From Paeniglutamicibacter gangotriensis Lz1y (GTDB lineage Bacteria; Actinomycetota; Actinomycetes; Actinomycetales; Micrococcaceae): a stretch of DNA of 64,000 nucleotides. The translations under genes and the position numbers were made by a program. The stretch lies in the NCBI RefSeq assembly GCF_000348945.1, contig NZ_AOCK01000003.1, positions 248,001 through 312,000 on the forward strand, in the 5' to 3' direction. The notes beneath the pieces are model-generated. The model ran no database searches and was not told where the DNA came from. It was given only the letters and a program-made list of their open reading frames with translations. This document shows, in pieces, positions 1 to 7,819 of the stretch (positions are counted from its first letter, which is position 1; each line of letters starts with the position of its first letter).

Positions 1-223
1 CGACGATGGCAGGGTGGCGCGCTTCAATGAGTTCCAGGCGCGAGTAGAGCACGTCGAACTCGGCGTCGGAGATCAGCGGGGCATCGTCGTTGTAATACGC
101 AGCGCGGTGCTTGCGGATCGTCTCGGTCAGCTCCTGGTACTCCTGGCGCAGTGCCTCATCGGGCACATCCGCATCGGGAGTTTGGAGCGTATCGGGCTGC
201 ATGGTCGGTTCTTGGTCAGTCAC
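1..223 (-). CDS. ligA: NAD-dependent DNA ligase LigA, N-terminal part (cut by window edge)
   Basis: This is the 5' end of a minus-strand gene running off the left edge; about 74 codons are visible. After a short variable N-terminus the translation reads LRQEYQELTETIRKHRAAYY, then NDDAPLISDAEFDVLYSRLE. This matches the conserved N-terminal Ia domain of bacterial NAD-dependent DNA ligases (YYxxDxPxISDAEYDxL), which binds the NMN half of NAD. The enzyme seals nicks in replication and repair. The start could be GTG at 223, where a GGAGAG sits almost against the codon, or ATG at 202, which lacks a well-placed ribosome site. Everything downstream of the Ia domain, including the adenylated lysine, lies outside the window. 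Confidence 0.85.
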   Translation of the reverse strand, partial: MTDQEPTMQPDTLQTPDADVPDEALRQEYQELTETIRKHRAAYYNDDAPLISDAEFDVLYSRLELIEARHPAIV

Positions 224-332
224 CTCTCCATTTTGCCCCAGAACACCGACGAGTTGGTGCCCGGGCGCGGTGCGCGTGTGGCGCGGCGCTTCGGTGGGCT
301 CCTACGGGCTCCCGAGTGCTGGTGGCGCGTGG

Positions 333-353
333 GCCCCCGGTTGCCTAGGGGGC
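333..353. other. Weak GC hairpin in the PP2C-ligA gap
   Basis: The gap 224-439 holds no gene I can support. Its only structure is a 6-bp inverted repeat GCCCCC/GGGGGC with a 9-nt loop. It lies about 90 nt downstream of the PP2C stop and upstream of ligA, so it could be a weak terminator, but no T-run follows on either strand. Confidence 0.25.
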
Positions 354-439
354 TCCGGTAAGAGCCTGTCCTCGGATGCCGCCCGGGAAGGGGCAGGTAC
401 CCGGGGGTCAGCCATCGGGGGCGGGCACCGAAGTTTCTG

Positions 440-1594
440 TCAGGGAGACTCGACGTCGATGATGATCACCGAGATATTGTCCCGGCCGCCGCTGGCTAGG
501 GCGGCGTCGATGAGCTGGTGAACCGCTGCGGCGCGATCCGGGACGTGGGCGAGGATCTGTTCCATGGCGGAGTGCTCGACCTCTCCGGTGAGCCCGTCGG
601 TGCACAGCAGGTAGCGATCCCCCGGGCGCGGGATGTGGAACTGGGTGTCGGGCACCGCGTTGCCGCCGGCGCCCAGAGCGCGGGTGATCAGGTTGCGTTG
701 AGGGTGAATGCGGGCTTCGGCCTCGGTGATGATCCCGGCGTCCAGAAGTTCCTGGACCGCCGAGTGGTCCCGGGTCAGCTGGGTCAGCACACCGTTGCGC
801 AGCCGATAGCCGCGCGAATCCCCGACGTTGAGCAGCATCAGCCGCACCTGCCCGGTGGGGGCCGTGGTGGCGGTGGGGGTGGTTGCCGGGGCAGGGGTAT
901 CAGGTGCCTGGGCCCCGGGGATCGGGGTGACCTTGGCGGAGGTGACTACCACCGGCGGCACGGGGGCAGGCTCAGCCAGTGCGGCTTCGAGTTCGGCGCG
1001 CGGGAGCACATCGGTGGTAGGTTCCGGGTGATCGGCGGTGGCCGGGTCGCTGAGTGGTTCCTCGTCGGGACCGGGGGTCGGGGGCGTCGAGGCGTGTGCG
1101 GCCTCGAACGCTTCGTCGGTGCCCGGCAGGTAGCGCGGCTCGCCCAGGGCAGGCATCGGCAGGCGCAGCACATCGGTGGCGGGAGCCGGATGCGTTCCTT
1201 GGCCCGGCGAAGACTCCGGGGCGTGGTCCCCCGAGACGGGCCAGGTGCCGCCGTTCTGTTCCGTGCGCACCAGCGCCAGCGCGCAGAGCGTGGTTCCGCC
1301 GCGGGCCCCGATGGCCCGACGAATGGACTCGTCGGCTGCGTTGACCCGGGCCAGCACGTCGCTGGCGTGCGGCAGCGTGCGCGGGGAACCAGAGTTTGCC
1401 CCCGCGGTATCGGCAAGTTCTGCCAGGGCGGCGATGCCCAGCCGGGAGGCCAGGTCCCCGGCCTCGTGACCACCCATGCCGTCGGCCACGGCAAAGATCG
1501 TTCCGGCGTCGAGCACCGCGTCTTCATTCACGGCCCGGCGCAGCCCGATATCTGTTGCCGCAGTGGCATGCACCTGCCCGAATCCGTAGTCCAT
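440..1594 (-). CDS. PP2C-family Ser/Thr protein phosphatase with a long Pro/Ala/Thr-rich insertion
   Basis: A 384-residue PPM/PP2C phosphatase that removes phosphate from Ser/Thr using a two-metal centre. Conserved motifs appear in order: NED at residues 23-25, DGMGGHEAG at 38-46, GDSRGY near 258-263, CTDGLTG near 331-337 and GGRDN near 369-373; the Asp residues in these motifs are the expected metal ligands. The odd part is a Pro/Ala/Thr/Glu-rich stretch of roughly 135 residues (about 111-247). It sits between the strand ending TTLCALALV and the strand VRLMLLNVGDSRG, which are nearly adjacent in ordinary bacterial PP2Cs. There is no membrane segment, so it is cytoplasmic. Its ATG directly follows the TAG of the adenylate cyclase gene, so the two are probably translationally coupled. 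Confidence 0.9.
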   Translation of the reverse strand: MDYGFGQVHATAATDIGLRRAVNEDAVLDAGTIFAVADGMGGHEAGDLASRLGIAALAELADTAGANSGSPRTLPHASDVLARVNAADESIRRAIGARGGTTLCALALVRTEQNGGTWPVSGDHAPESSPGQGTHPAPATDVLRLPMPALGEPRYLPGTDEAFEAAHASTPPTPGPDEEPLSDPATADHPEPTTDVLPRAELEAALAEPAPVPPVVVTSAKVTPIPGAQAPDTPAPATTPTATTAPTGQVRLMLLNVGDSRGYRLRNGVLTQLTRDHSAVQELLDAGIITEAEARIHPQRNLITRALGAGGNAVPDTQFHIPRPGDRYLLCTDGLTGEVEHSAMEQILAHVPDRAAAVHQLIDAALASGGRDNISVIIIDVESP

Positions 1595-2887
1595 CTAGTC
1601 CAACACCAGTCCCGATCCGGTACCAGGTGCCAGGCGCACCGGGGTGACATCGCCGAAGCCGCGCACCGCGGTGGTTTCCTGAGGTTCAAGCACAAAGCGC
1701 GCATCCCCGGCCAGCGTGGAGGCGGTGAGCTCGTCGGTGAGCACCGTGCCGGGCTCGGCCAGCGAGGTCAGCCGCGCGGCAAGGTTCACCGTCGGACCGT
1801 AGATGTCTCCTAGTCGGGAAAGCACCCTGCCCCAGACCAGAGCGACGCGGGTGTTGGGCAGCAGCTCGTCGGCGGCGAACTCCTTGGACATCGCCAGGGA
1901 GATCTGCGCGCCGGCCTGTGGGGTCTCGGCCACAAAGAGCACCTCATCGCCGACGGTCTTGACCAACCGGCCACCGCCGATGGAGATGATCTCGGCGCAC
2001 TTGGACTCGAAGCGCTGCACCAACTGCGCCAGCGTGCGTTCATTCATGCGGCGCGAGAGCGCGGTGTAGGAGACCAGGTCAGCGAAGCCCACGGCGCGAG
2101 CCAGCGGCAGCGGGGCATCATCCTCGGAGCCGTCGCGGCCCTCGGCGGAGGCTGCCAGGCCGGTCTCGGCGCGCAACACCAGCCGGTGCACCGCGGCGTT
2201 GAGCTGCCGGCGCCAGGAATAGACCAGCAGGTCCTCGAGCGGTTCGATGATCTCCGGCAGCAGGTTCACCAGGTTCCGGCGCGCCTCGGGGTCGCTCATC
2301 TTCTGGTTCTGCACCATGTCTTCGACCAGTGCCTCGACCTGCCAGACCACCATGCGGTCGGTCATCTGGCCCACCGAGCGGGTCAGCGAGATCGCGGTTT
2401 CCTCGGTCAGGGTGCCCTCGCGGACCATGTTCAGGATGGATTTGAGGGCATCTTGGTCGACGCCGGTGAAAAAGACTTCTTCGTCGCCCAGGTTCGGGAA
2501 GCCCAGGGCGCGCCAAATCTTGCGCGCTGAGAGCAGCGAGACCCCCGCCCCGGCGGCCATTTCACGCCTGCGCATGGTGCGGTCGGCTCCCAGCAGGCGC
2601 CGTTCCAGCTCACGCACGGAGTCGCGGGCAGGTCCCGGGGTGGTCCGGTTGACCTGCTCGGGGCGCTTCATGGCCTCCAACAAGTCGGCCAACGGGTCCG
2701 CGAGTGCTGGCTCAAGCTCAACTGCCCCGGCCGGAACGGCAGCCGTCGGTTCCTCGGCGGGGCCCACCGTGGTCCCGGTGACCGCGGTATCGGGGCTTGT
2801 GGGGGGATGACGATGGGCACGTGCCGCGTCACGGGCAGCGGTGGGCGCAACGGCTTGGGTGCCCGTCGCCGGCGACCGCTCACTCAT
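1595..2887 (-). CDS. Class III adenylate cyclase with N-terminal helical regulatory region
   Basis: With the ATG at 2887 the protein has 430 residues; an in-frame ATG at 2935 would add 16 residues but overlap the upstream gene by 56 nt instead of 8. The first ~60 residues are low complexity. Residues ~60-230 form a helical regulatory region, and the class III catalytic domain covers ~260-430. Visible catalytic residues are the metal Asp in FADLV (~270), Lys and Asp in KTVGDEVLF (~310 and ~314), and Asn/Arg in GPTVNLAARLT (~368 and ~372). It should convert ATP to cAMP. Soluble cyclases with an N-terminal helical regulator are known in actinobacteria; I recall a pyruvate-stimulated enzyme from 'Brevibacterium liquefaciens' as a likely relative, which I could not compare. 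It is flanked by a PH-domain protein and a PP2C phosphatase in one apparent operon. Confidence 0.88.
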   Translation of the reverse strand: MSERSPATGTQAVAPTAARDAARAHRHPPTSPDTAVTGTTVGPAEEPTAAVPAGAVELEPALADPLADLLEAMKRPEQVNRTTPGPARDSVRELERRLLGADRTMRRREMAAGAGVSLLSARKIWRALGFPNLGDEEVFFTGVDQDALKSILNMVREGTLTEETAISLTRSVGQMTDRMVVWQVEALVEDMVQNQKMSDPEARRNLVNLLPEIIEPLEDLLVYSWRRQLNAAVHRLVLRAETGLAASAEGRDGSEDDAPLPLARAVGFADLVSYTALSRRMNERTLAQLVQRFESKCAEIISIGGGRLVKTVGDEVLFVAETPQAGAQISLAMSKEFAADELLPNTRVALVWGRVLSRLGDIYGPTVNLAARLTSLAEPGTVLTDELTASTLAGDARFVLEPQETTAVRGFGDVTPVRLAPGTGSGLVLD

Positions 2888-3506
2888 GCTCAGTCCATTC
2901 TCTGGGGTTCTGGGGGTGTTGGTGCTGCTGCTCATGCGCTTCGTTCGTCGGCCTCATCGGCGGGAGCCCGCCGTTTCCTTCTACCATGTTTACACCATCC
3001 ACCGCCGGGAAGTGCGGCAGGGCGGTGATGGCCCCGACGCAATGGCCGCGCATGCGGGCCACTGCCGGAACGTGGGTGATGTCCACCCGGTCCTCACCCA
3101 GCACGATCCGCAACGTCCCGGGGGCCAGTTGCGGCGCGTTGTGACGCACCACCGCAACGATATCGTGGATTGCGTACAACCCGATGGAATGTTGCCCCGC
3201 GGCCCGGCGTCCGCGTTTGGTCACGATGCGTTCGGTGGTCAGGTAGATGTAGCGGTTGGCCCAGCGGATCCACGGGCGCAGGCACCAGACGAACAGCAGC
3301 ACCCCCGACACCACCGCCAACAGGGCCAGAAACAGGGGGCGCCCCTCGACGAGCCAGGGCGCCAGGTCCTCGCGCAGCAGCAGGCCGGTGAGGTAACTGG
3401 TGGCGGCGACCAGAAACAGGAAGCCCAGCAGGGGGCCGCGCAGCACCCTGCGGTGGGCACGGGTCTTGACGAGGACGCGTTCGCGTTTCTCCAGTATCAA
3501 TTTCAC
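2880..3506 (-). CDS. PH-domain (bPH2-like) membrane protein
   Basis: A 208-residue protein with two membrane segments (about residues 24-45 and 57-77). A soluble domain follows, containing RYIYLTTERIVTKRG and DIVAVVRHNAPQLAPGTLRI, which fits the bacterial PH-like (bPH2/DUF304) fold. It starts at GTG 3506 behind AAGGAG eight bases upstream. Its last codons overlap the start of the adenylate cyclase gene (ATGAGTGA), so membrane protein, cyclase and phosphatase probably form one transcript. The C-terminal ~45 residues are polar and His/Gln-rich. The molecular function of bPH2 proteins is not established; a membrane-linked role in the cAMP/phosphatase group is inference from position. Confidence 0.7.
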   Translation of the reverse strand: MKLILEKRERVLVKTRAHRRVLRGPLLGFLFLVAATSYLTGLLLREDLAPWLVEGRPLFLALLAVVSGVLLFVWCLRPWIRWANRYIYLTTERIVTKRGRRAAGQHSIGLYAIHDIVAVVRHNAPQLAPGTLRIVLGEDRVDITHVPAVARMRGHCVGAITALPHFPAVDGVNMVEGNGGLPPMRPTNEAHEQQHQHPQNPREWTEHE

Positions 3507-3703
3507 GTCCCGGCTCCTTCAACCCACACACCGGTTGTGCGTGCCGGTCTTGCTCCCTGTCCATGGTAGTTCTAGCGCTCCCACGTTTTGGTCTTCGGCC
3601 CGCCCGTGCACCGTGCTGCGGCGTCTGCACGCCGCCAGCATTCTTCCCCGTCTCACGGGGCAAAGGCCCGGTCCCGTTGCATGCCTCACCCATCTTCAGC
3701 CGC

Positions 3704-4702
3704 TTAGGCGTAGCTGCCGTCGGAGCGGCGCAGGTGCTGGACGTCACCGGCCAGTATGTGGTGCTCGGTCCCGGCCTCGTCGCGGACCCTCAGCGCGCCT
3801 TCGGCGTCCAGGTCAGTGGCGGTGCCGCGCAACACCGTGCCGTTGGGCAGGTGCGCATCGACCTGGTGTCCGATGGTCACCATGGCCGAACGCACCACTT
3901 CGCGCAGGCTGCTGGACGTGTCCCGCACCTGGCTTGGCGCCATGGGGGCGACGGAGTCGGCCTCGGGGGCTGACAGCTGCTGGGGAACCGGGTATCGGGC
4001 AGGGGTCGAAGCATTGCCGCCGGCTCCTTCGAAGGCCCGGAACAAGTGCGTCACCCGGCGCAGGTAACCTTCCAGCAGCAATGTTCTATCGAGGGTCGCG
4101 GCACCCAGGGTGCCCAGGCTTGCGGCGGTGGCTACCGGCAGCTCCGCGGCGGTGAGTGAGACGTTGAGCCCGGCGCCGACGATGACTACCGGGCCTTCGG
4201 GGCGCATGACCAGCTGGGCCAGCACCCCGCAGACCTTGCTTCCCCCGGCCACCACGTCGTTGGGCCATTTCAGCCCGGCCCCCACCCCGGCGTCCTCACG
4301 CAGCGTCCACACCATCGCGGTGGAGCAGAGCATCGACAGCCAGGCCAGTCCGGCCTGATTGAATCCGGGGGCGGGACGGAAGTAGATGCTGGTGGCCAGG
4401 GAACTGCGTGCCGGGGCCTGCCAGCCGCGGCCCAGCCGCCCGTGCCCCGCCATCTGGTGTTCGGTGGTTTCGACCGACAGGTTGGTCAACGGCTGGTGGG
4501 TAGCGCGCTGCGCCAGATCATCGTTCGTCGACCCGGTGTGCTCGCTGACCCACAGCTCCCCCATGCCCAGTTCGTCCATGACGGTGCGCAGCCGGGGCTC
4601 ATCCAACGGCACACGGTCCGCCGCGCCGGCTACAGGGTCCGCGGCGGCATCCGAGGTTGCGCGCTGGTTTTCGGGTGTTTCCGGGTGCGGTTTAATGCTC
4701 AT
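3704..4702 (-). CDS. birA: Biotin--[acetyl-CoA-carboxylase] ligase (BirA, class I without HTH)
   Basis: A 332-residue biotin protein ligase that makes biotinyl-AMP and transfers biotin to the carrier lysine of acyl-CoA carboxylase. The adenylate-binding loop reads GHGRLGRGW (canonical GRGRxGRxW, with His replacing the first Arg), followed by KWPNDV and VGAGLNV. The N-terminus has no winged helix, so it should be an enzyme only and not a repressor. The N-terminal ~30 residues and a Pro/Ser-rich stretch at ~228-262 are low complexity. The ATG at 4702 has GGGAGG almost touching it, so a later start is possible. Its likely substrate is the biotinylated alpha subunit at 19.9 kb, and the beta and epsilon subunits lie just to the right. 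Confidence 0.9.
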   Translation of the reverse strand: MSIKPHPETPENQRATSDAAADPVAGAADRVPLDEPRLRTVMDELGMGELWVSEHTGSTNDDLAQRATHQPLTNLSVETTEHQMAGHGRLGRGWQAPARSSLATSIYFRPAPGFNQAGLAWLSMLCSTAMVWTLREDAGVGAGLKWPNDVVAGGSKVCGVLAQLVMRPEGPVVIVGAGLNVSLTAAELPVATAASLGTLGAATLDRTLLLEGYLRRVTHLFRAFEGAGGNASTPARYPVPQQLSAPEADSVAPMAPSQVRDTSSSLREVVRSAMVTIGHQVDAHLPNGTVLRGTATDLDAEGALRVRDEAGTEHHILAGDVQHLRRSDGSYA

Positions 4703-4742
4703 GCCTCCCAGCCTATCGATCCGTGGCTCCGGGGGAACCGGC

Positions 4743-5603
4743 CTACAAGAAGATGTCGCCGATCAGGGCGGATTCGGGGGCGCCCATGGAGTATCCGGAC
4801 AGGTCGGTGATGCCCGCGGCGGCCAGCACCGACTCGTCGGTAAAGAAGTTTCCGCTGCAGCTCCGTGCGTCGGAGCTCAGGATCGCCTGGGCTGCGTCGG
4901 CGACGATACGGGCCGAGCGAGCGGCCTGGACCATCTTGTCTCCACCAGGCATGTTGCGGATCGCTGCGGTGTCGATCAGCGTCGCCGGCCACAGCGAGTT
5001 CACCCCGATGCCGGTGTCACGCAATTCCTCGGCCAGGCCCAGGGTGGTCATGGACATTCCGTACTTGGCCATGGTGTAGGCCAAGTGCTTGCCTGCCCAC
5101 ATCGGATCAAGGTTCAGCGGCGGCGAGAGGGTCAGGATGTGTCCGTTCTCGCTCTTGCGCAGGTGCGGAAGCGCGCACTTGGACAGCAGGAAGGTACCGC
5201 GCACGTTGATGTCCATCATCAGGTCGTAGCGCTTCATCGATACGTCGTCGGTGGTGGAAAGGTCGATGGCCGAGGCGTTGTTGACCACCATGTCGATGCC
5301 GCCGAAGCGCTCGATCGTTTGGGCGACGGCGGAGGCCACATCCTCGTCGTTGCGTACATCTCCCACGATGGCCAATGCCGCGCCTCCGGCGGCGGTGATC
5401 TCATCTGCGGCGGTGAACACGGTTCCGGCGAGGTTGGCCTGGGCGGTGGCGGTCTTGGCCATAATGGCCACGTTTGCTCCGTCCGCTGCCGCACGCAAGG
5501 CGATGGCCAACCCGATGCCGCGGCTGCCTCCGCTCATCAGGATGGTCTTGCCCTGCAGGGGCTTGGCATTGGGGGCGATGACGTCGCGGGGGGATTCACT
5601 CAT
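4743..5603 (-). CDS. Short-chain dehydrogenase/reductase, HSDL2-like
   Basis: About 286 residues from the ATG at 5603; a GTG at 5612 would add three. It has a Rossmann fold with cofactor loop GGSRGIG, NNAS near the end of strand 4, Ser in LTLSPPLNL, and the catalytic pair YxxxK in YTMAKYGMS. The motif SGGSRGIGLAIALRAAADGA and the overall layout resemble the hydroxysteroid dehydrogenase-like protein 2 subgroup, which is often linked to fatty-acid metabolism; the substrate is unknown. It is transcribed divergently from the acyl-CoA carboxylase beta gene, across an intergenic region carrying a palindrome just upstream of its start. Confidence 0.85.
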   Translation of the reverse strand: MSESPRDVIAPNAKPLQGKTILMSGGSRGIGLAIALRAAADGANVAIMAKTATAQANLAGTVFTAADEITAAGGAALAIVGDVRNDEDVASAVAQTIERFGGIDMVVNNASAIDLSTTDDVSMKRYDLMMDINVRGTFLLSKCALPHLRKSENGHILTLSPPLNLDPMWAGKHLAYTMAKYGMSMTTLGLAEELRDTGIGVNSLWPATLIDTAAIRNMPGGDKMVQAARSARIVADAAQAILSSDARSCSGNFFTDESVLAAAGITDLSGYSMGAPESALIGDIFL

Positions 5604-5635
5604 GTGAGCCACATTACGTGAACCGCCGACAGTTT

Positions 5636-5651
5636 GCTACTCGTGAGTAAC
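5636..5651. promoter_or_regulatory. TACTC-GT-GAGTA operator-like palindrome between SDR and carboxylase genes
   Basis: The sequence GCTACTCGTGAGTAAC forms an inverted repeat with 7-bp arms and one mismatch. It lies ~33 bp upstream of the SDR start. On the minus strand a TAAAAT-like -10 element sits immediately upstream, so a bound protein would cover the transcription start. The shape fits a TetR/GntR-type operator; which regulator binds it is unknown. Confidence 0.5.
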
Positions 5652-5797
5652 TTATTTTATGGACGACTCGCGCCCCAACACGGTACGAATTTGTAGCATT
5701 CCTACACACAATTCGGCCCATAGCCTCATTAGACTGGCCAAGGTGGCATGGTTGTTGTGCCTTTCCTACTACGTAACTACTTCAAGGGAGCCATGGG

Positions 5798-7411
5798 ATG
5801 ACCCAGAGCCGCATCGCTGACGCCACGGAATCGATCGACCTGACCACCACTGTGGGCAAGATCGCCGAGTTCCGTCGCCGCGAGGCCCTCGCCCAGGCGC
5901 CCTCGGGCGCCGAAGCCATCGAAAAGCAGCACGCCCGCGGCAAGCACACCGCCCGCGAACGCCTTGAGATGCTGCTCGACGAGGGGTCATTCGTCGAATT
6001 CGATGCCCTGGCCGTGCACCGCACCTCCGCCTTCGGCATGGACAAGAAGCGCCCCTTGGGCGACGGACTGGTCTCCGGCTACGGCACCGTGGACGGGCGC
6101 CAGGTCGCGGTCTATTCCCAGGACTTCACCGTCTACGGCGGTTCCCTGTCCCAGGTCAACGGCGAAAAGATCGTCAAGGTCCAGGAATTCGCGCTGCGTA
6201 CCGGCTGCCCGGTCGTCGGTATCCTCGACGGCGGCGGCGCACGCATCCAGGAGGGTGTCGCCTCGCTGGCGATGTTTGCCGACATCTTCCGCAACAACGT
6301 GCATGCCTCCGGTGTGGTCCCGCAGATCTCGCTGATCATGGGCCCCAGCGCCGGCGGCGCGGCATACTCCCCCGCACTGACCGATTACGTGATCATGGTC
6401 GATAAGACCAGCCACATGTTCATCACCGGCCCCGATGTGATCAAGACCGTCACCGGCGAAGAAGTGGACATGGAGACCTTGGGCGGCGCGCGCCAGCACA
6501 ACGCCACCACCGGCACCGCCACCTACCTGGCCACCGACGAATCCGATGCGATCGAGTTCTGCAAGGAACTGCTTGAGTTCCTGCCCTCGAACAACATCTC
6601 CGATGCCCCGGCCACCGAATTCGACGAGGAACTCGAAATCACCGCCGAGGACCTCGAGCTCGATGCACTGATCCCGGACTCGGCCAACCAGCCCTACGAC
6701 ATGCGCAAGGTGATCGAGCACATCGTCGATGACGGTATCTTCTTGGAGATGCAGTCGTTGTACGCGCCGAATGTGATGATCGGCTACGCCCGCGTCGAGG
6801 GCGCCACCATCGGCATCGTCGCCAACCAGCCGATGCAGTTCGCCGGCACCCTCGATATCGCCGCATCCGAGAAGGCCGCCCGCTTCGTGCGCAATTGCGA
6901 CGCCTTCAACATCCCGCTCCTCACCCTGGTCGATGTCCCGGGCTTCCTGCCGGGCAAGGACCAGGAATTCCAGGGCATCATCCGCCGCGGCGCCAAGCTG
7001 CTCTACGCCTACGCCGAGGCCACCGTGCCGAAGCTGACGGTGATCACGCGCAAGGCCTACGGCGGAGCGTACATCGTGATGGGTTCCAAGAAACTTGGTG
7101 CAGACATCAACCTGGCTTGGCCGACGGCGCAGATCGGCGTGATGGGCGCCCAGGGAGCCGTGAACATCCTCTACCGCCGCGACCTTGCAGCAGTGGCCGC
7201 CGAGGGCGGCGACGTGGAGGCCCGGCGCACCGCGATCATCGAGGGCTACGAGGCCGAACTGCTCAACCCCTACCAGGCAGCCGAGCTTGGCTATGTGGAC
7301 GCGGTCATCGCCCCATCCGAAACCCGGTTGCAGATCGTCCGCGGCCTGCGCGCCACCCGCGACAAGCACGCCGCGCTGCCGGCCAAGAAGCACGGGAACA
7401 TCCCGCTGTGA
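5798..7411 (+). CDS. Acyl-CoA (propionyl-/acetyl-CoA) carboxylase beta subunit
   Basis: A 537-residue carboxyltransferase subunit of the AccD5/PccB type. It transfers CO2 from biotin to acetyl- or propionyl-CoA to make malonyl- or methylmalonyl-CoA. Family features include [20 protein letters not shown] near the N-terminus, the oxyanion region [34 protein letters not shown], the second oxyanion loop around DVPGFLPG, and the C-terminal [14 protein letters not shown]. The length is typical. AAGGGAG precedes the ATG. The stop overlaps the epsilon-subunit start by four bases. The partner alpha subunit is encoded separately at 19.9 kb and birA lies nearby. Substrate range cannot be read from the sequence alone. 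Confidence 0.95.
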   Translation: MTQSRIADATESIDLTTTVGKIAEFRRREALAQAPSGAEAIEKQHARGKHTARERLEMLLDEGSFVEFDALAVHRTSAFGMDKKRPLGDGLVSGYGTVDGRQVAVYSQDFTVYGGSLSQVNGEKIVKVQEFALRTGCPVVGILDGGGARIQEGVASLAMFADIFRNNVHASGVVPQISLIMGPSAGGAAYSPALTDYVIMVDKTSHMFITGPDVIKTVTGEEVDMETLGGARQHNATTGTATYLATDESDAIEFCKELLEFLPSNNISDAPATEFDEELEITAEDLELDALIPDSANQPYDMRKVIEHIVDDGIFLEMQSLYAPNVMIGYARVEGATIGIVANQPMQFAGTLDIAASEKAARFVRNCDAFNIPLLTLVDVPGFLPGKDQEFQGIIRRGAKLLYAYAEATVPKLTVITRKAYGGAYIVMGSKKLGADINLAWPTAQIGVMGAQGAVNILYRRDLAAVAAEGGDVEARRTAIIEGYEAELLNPYQAAELGYVDAVIAPSETRLQIVRGLRATRDKHAALPAKKHGNIPL

Positions 7412-7632
7412 GCACCGACCAGATGGGACCGGACGCGCTCGCGGCCGTGCAGATCACCCGCGGAAATCCCACGGCCGAGGAGATCGCGGCGCTTACCGCG
7501 ATCATCTCCGCGATGGATTCGACGGACCACGGCGCCACAGCTCCTTCGGGCACCGAACTGCGCCGTGGACGTATCCGTCGGCGCCGCGCGCTCAATGCAG
7601 CCCCACTGCCTTGGAAGGTCGGCCGACAATAG
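7408..7632 (+). CDS. Acyl-CoA carboxylase epsilon subunit (AccE)
   Basis: A 74-residue protein read from GTG 7408, overlapping the beta-subunit stop (GTGA). The sequence contains [20 protein letters not shown] followed by TAIISAM, then a basic stretch [12 protein letters not shown] and a C-terminal LPWKVGRQ. The (V)xRGxPTxEExAAL motif at the N-terminus and the terminal W are hallmarks of the actinobacterial AccE/PccE epsilon subunit. That subunit stabilises the alpha-beta complex and raises its activity. Its position directly after the beta subunit is the usual arrangement in Mycobacterium and Streptomyces. Confidence 0.88.
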   Translation: MSTDQMGPDALAAVQITRGNPTAEEIAALTAIISAMDSTDHGATAPSGTELRRGRIRRRRALNAAPLPWKVGRQ

Positions 7633-7694
7633 CCTGACGTGAACCGCCCTCAGGACATGAGTTACTGGTTCACTGGTTCACTTGGCGATGTTGC

Positions 7695-7739
7695 AAAGGT
7701 CCGGCACGCGGTAGAAAAACCTGCTCGCGCCGGACCCTT
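7695..7739 (+). terminator. Stem-loop downstream of the carboxylase beta/epsilon genes
   Basis: Two 11-nt arms (AAAGGTCCGGC and GCCGGACCCTT, one mismatch) flank a 23-nt loop. The structure starts about 60 nt after the epsilon stop. No T-run follows, so it could be a factor-dependent terminator or an mRNA-protecting hairpin. Just before it, 7664-7682 holds two and a half tandem copies of ACTGGTTC. Confidence 0.5.
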
Positions 7740-7819
7740 GCGGCATCTGCCCAACACCCGGTCAAAAGTTTCACTCCGAAATCTTCAACAACACTTTCAT
7801 ATGCGCTTAGGCTGGTGGC

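Noticed and set aside
440-1594. Large plus-strand open frame across the PP2C gene (518-1813)
   Set aside because: High-GC antisense shadow: Gly/Arg-rich, no motifs, while the minus strand has a complete PP2C pattern.
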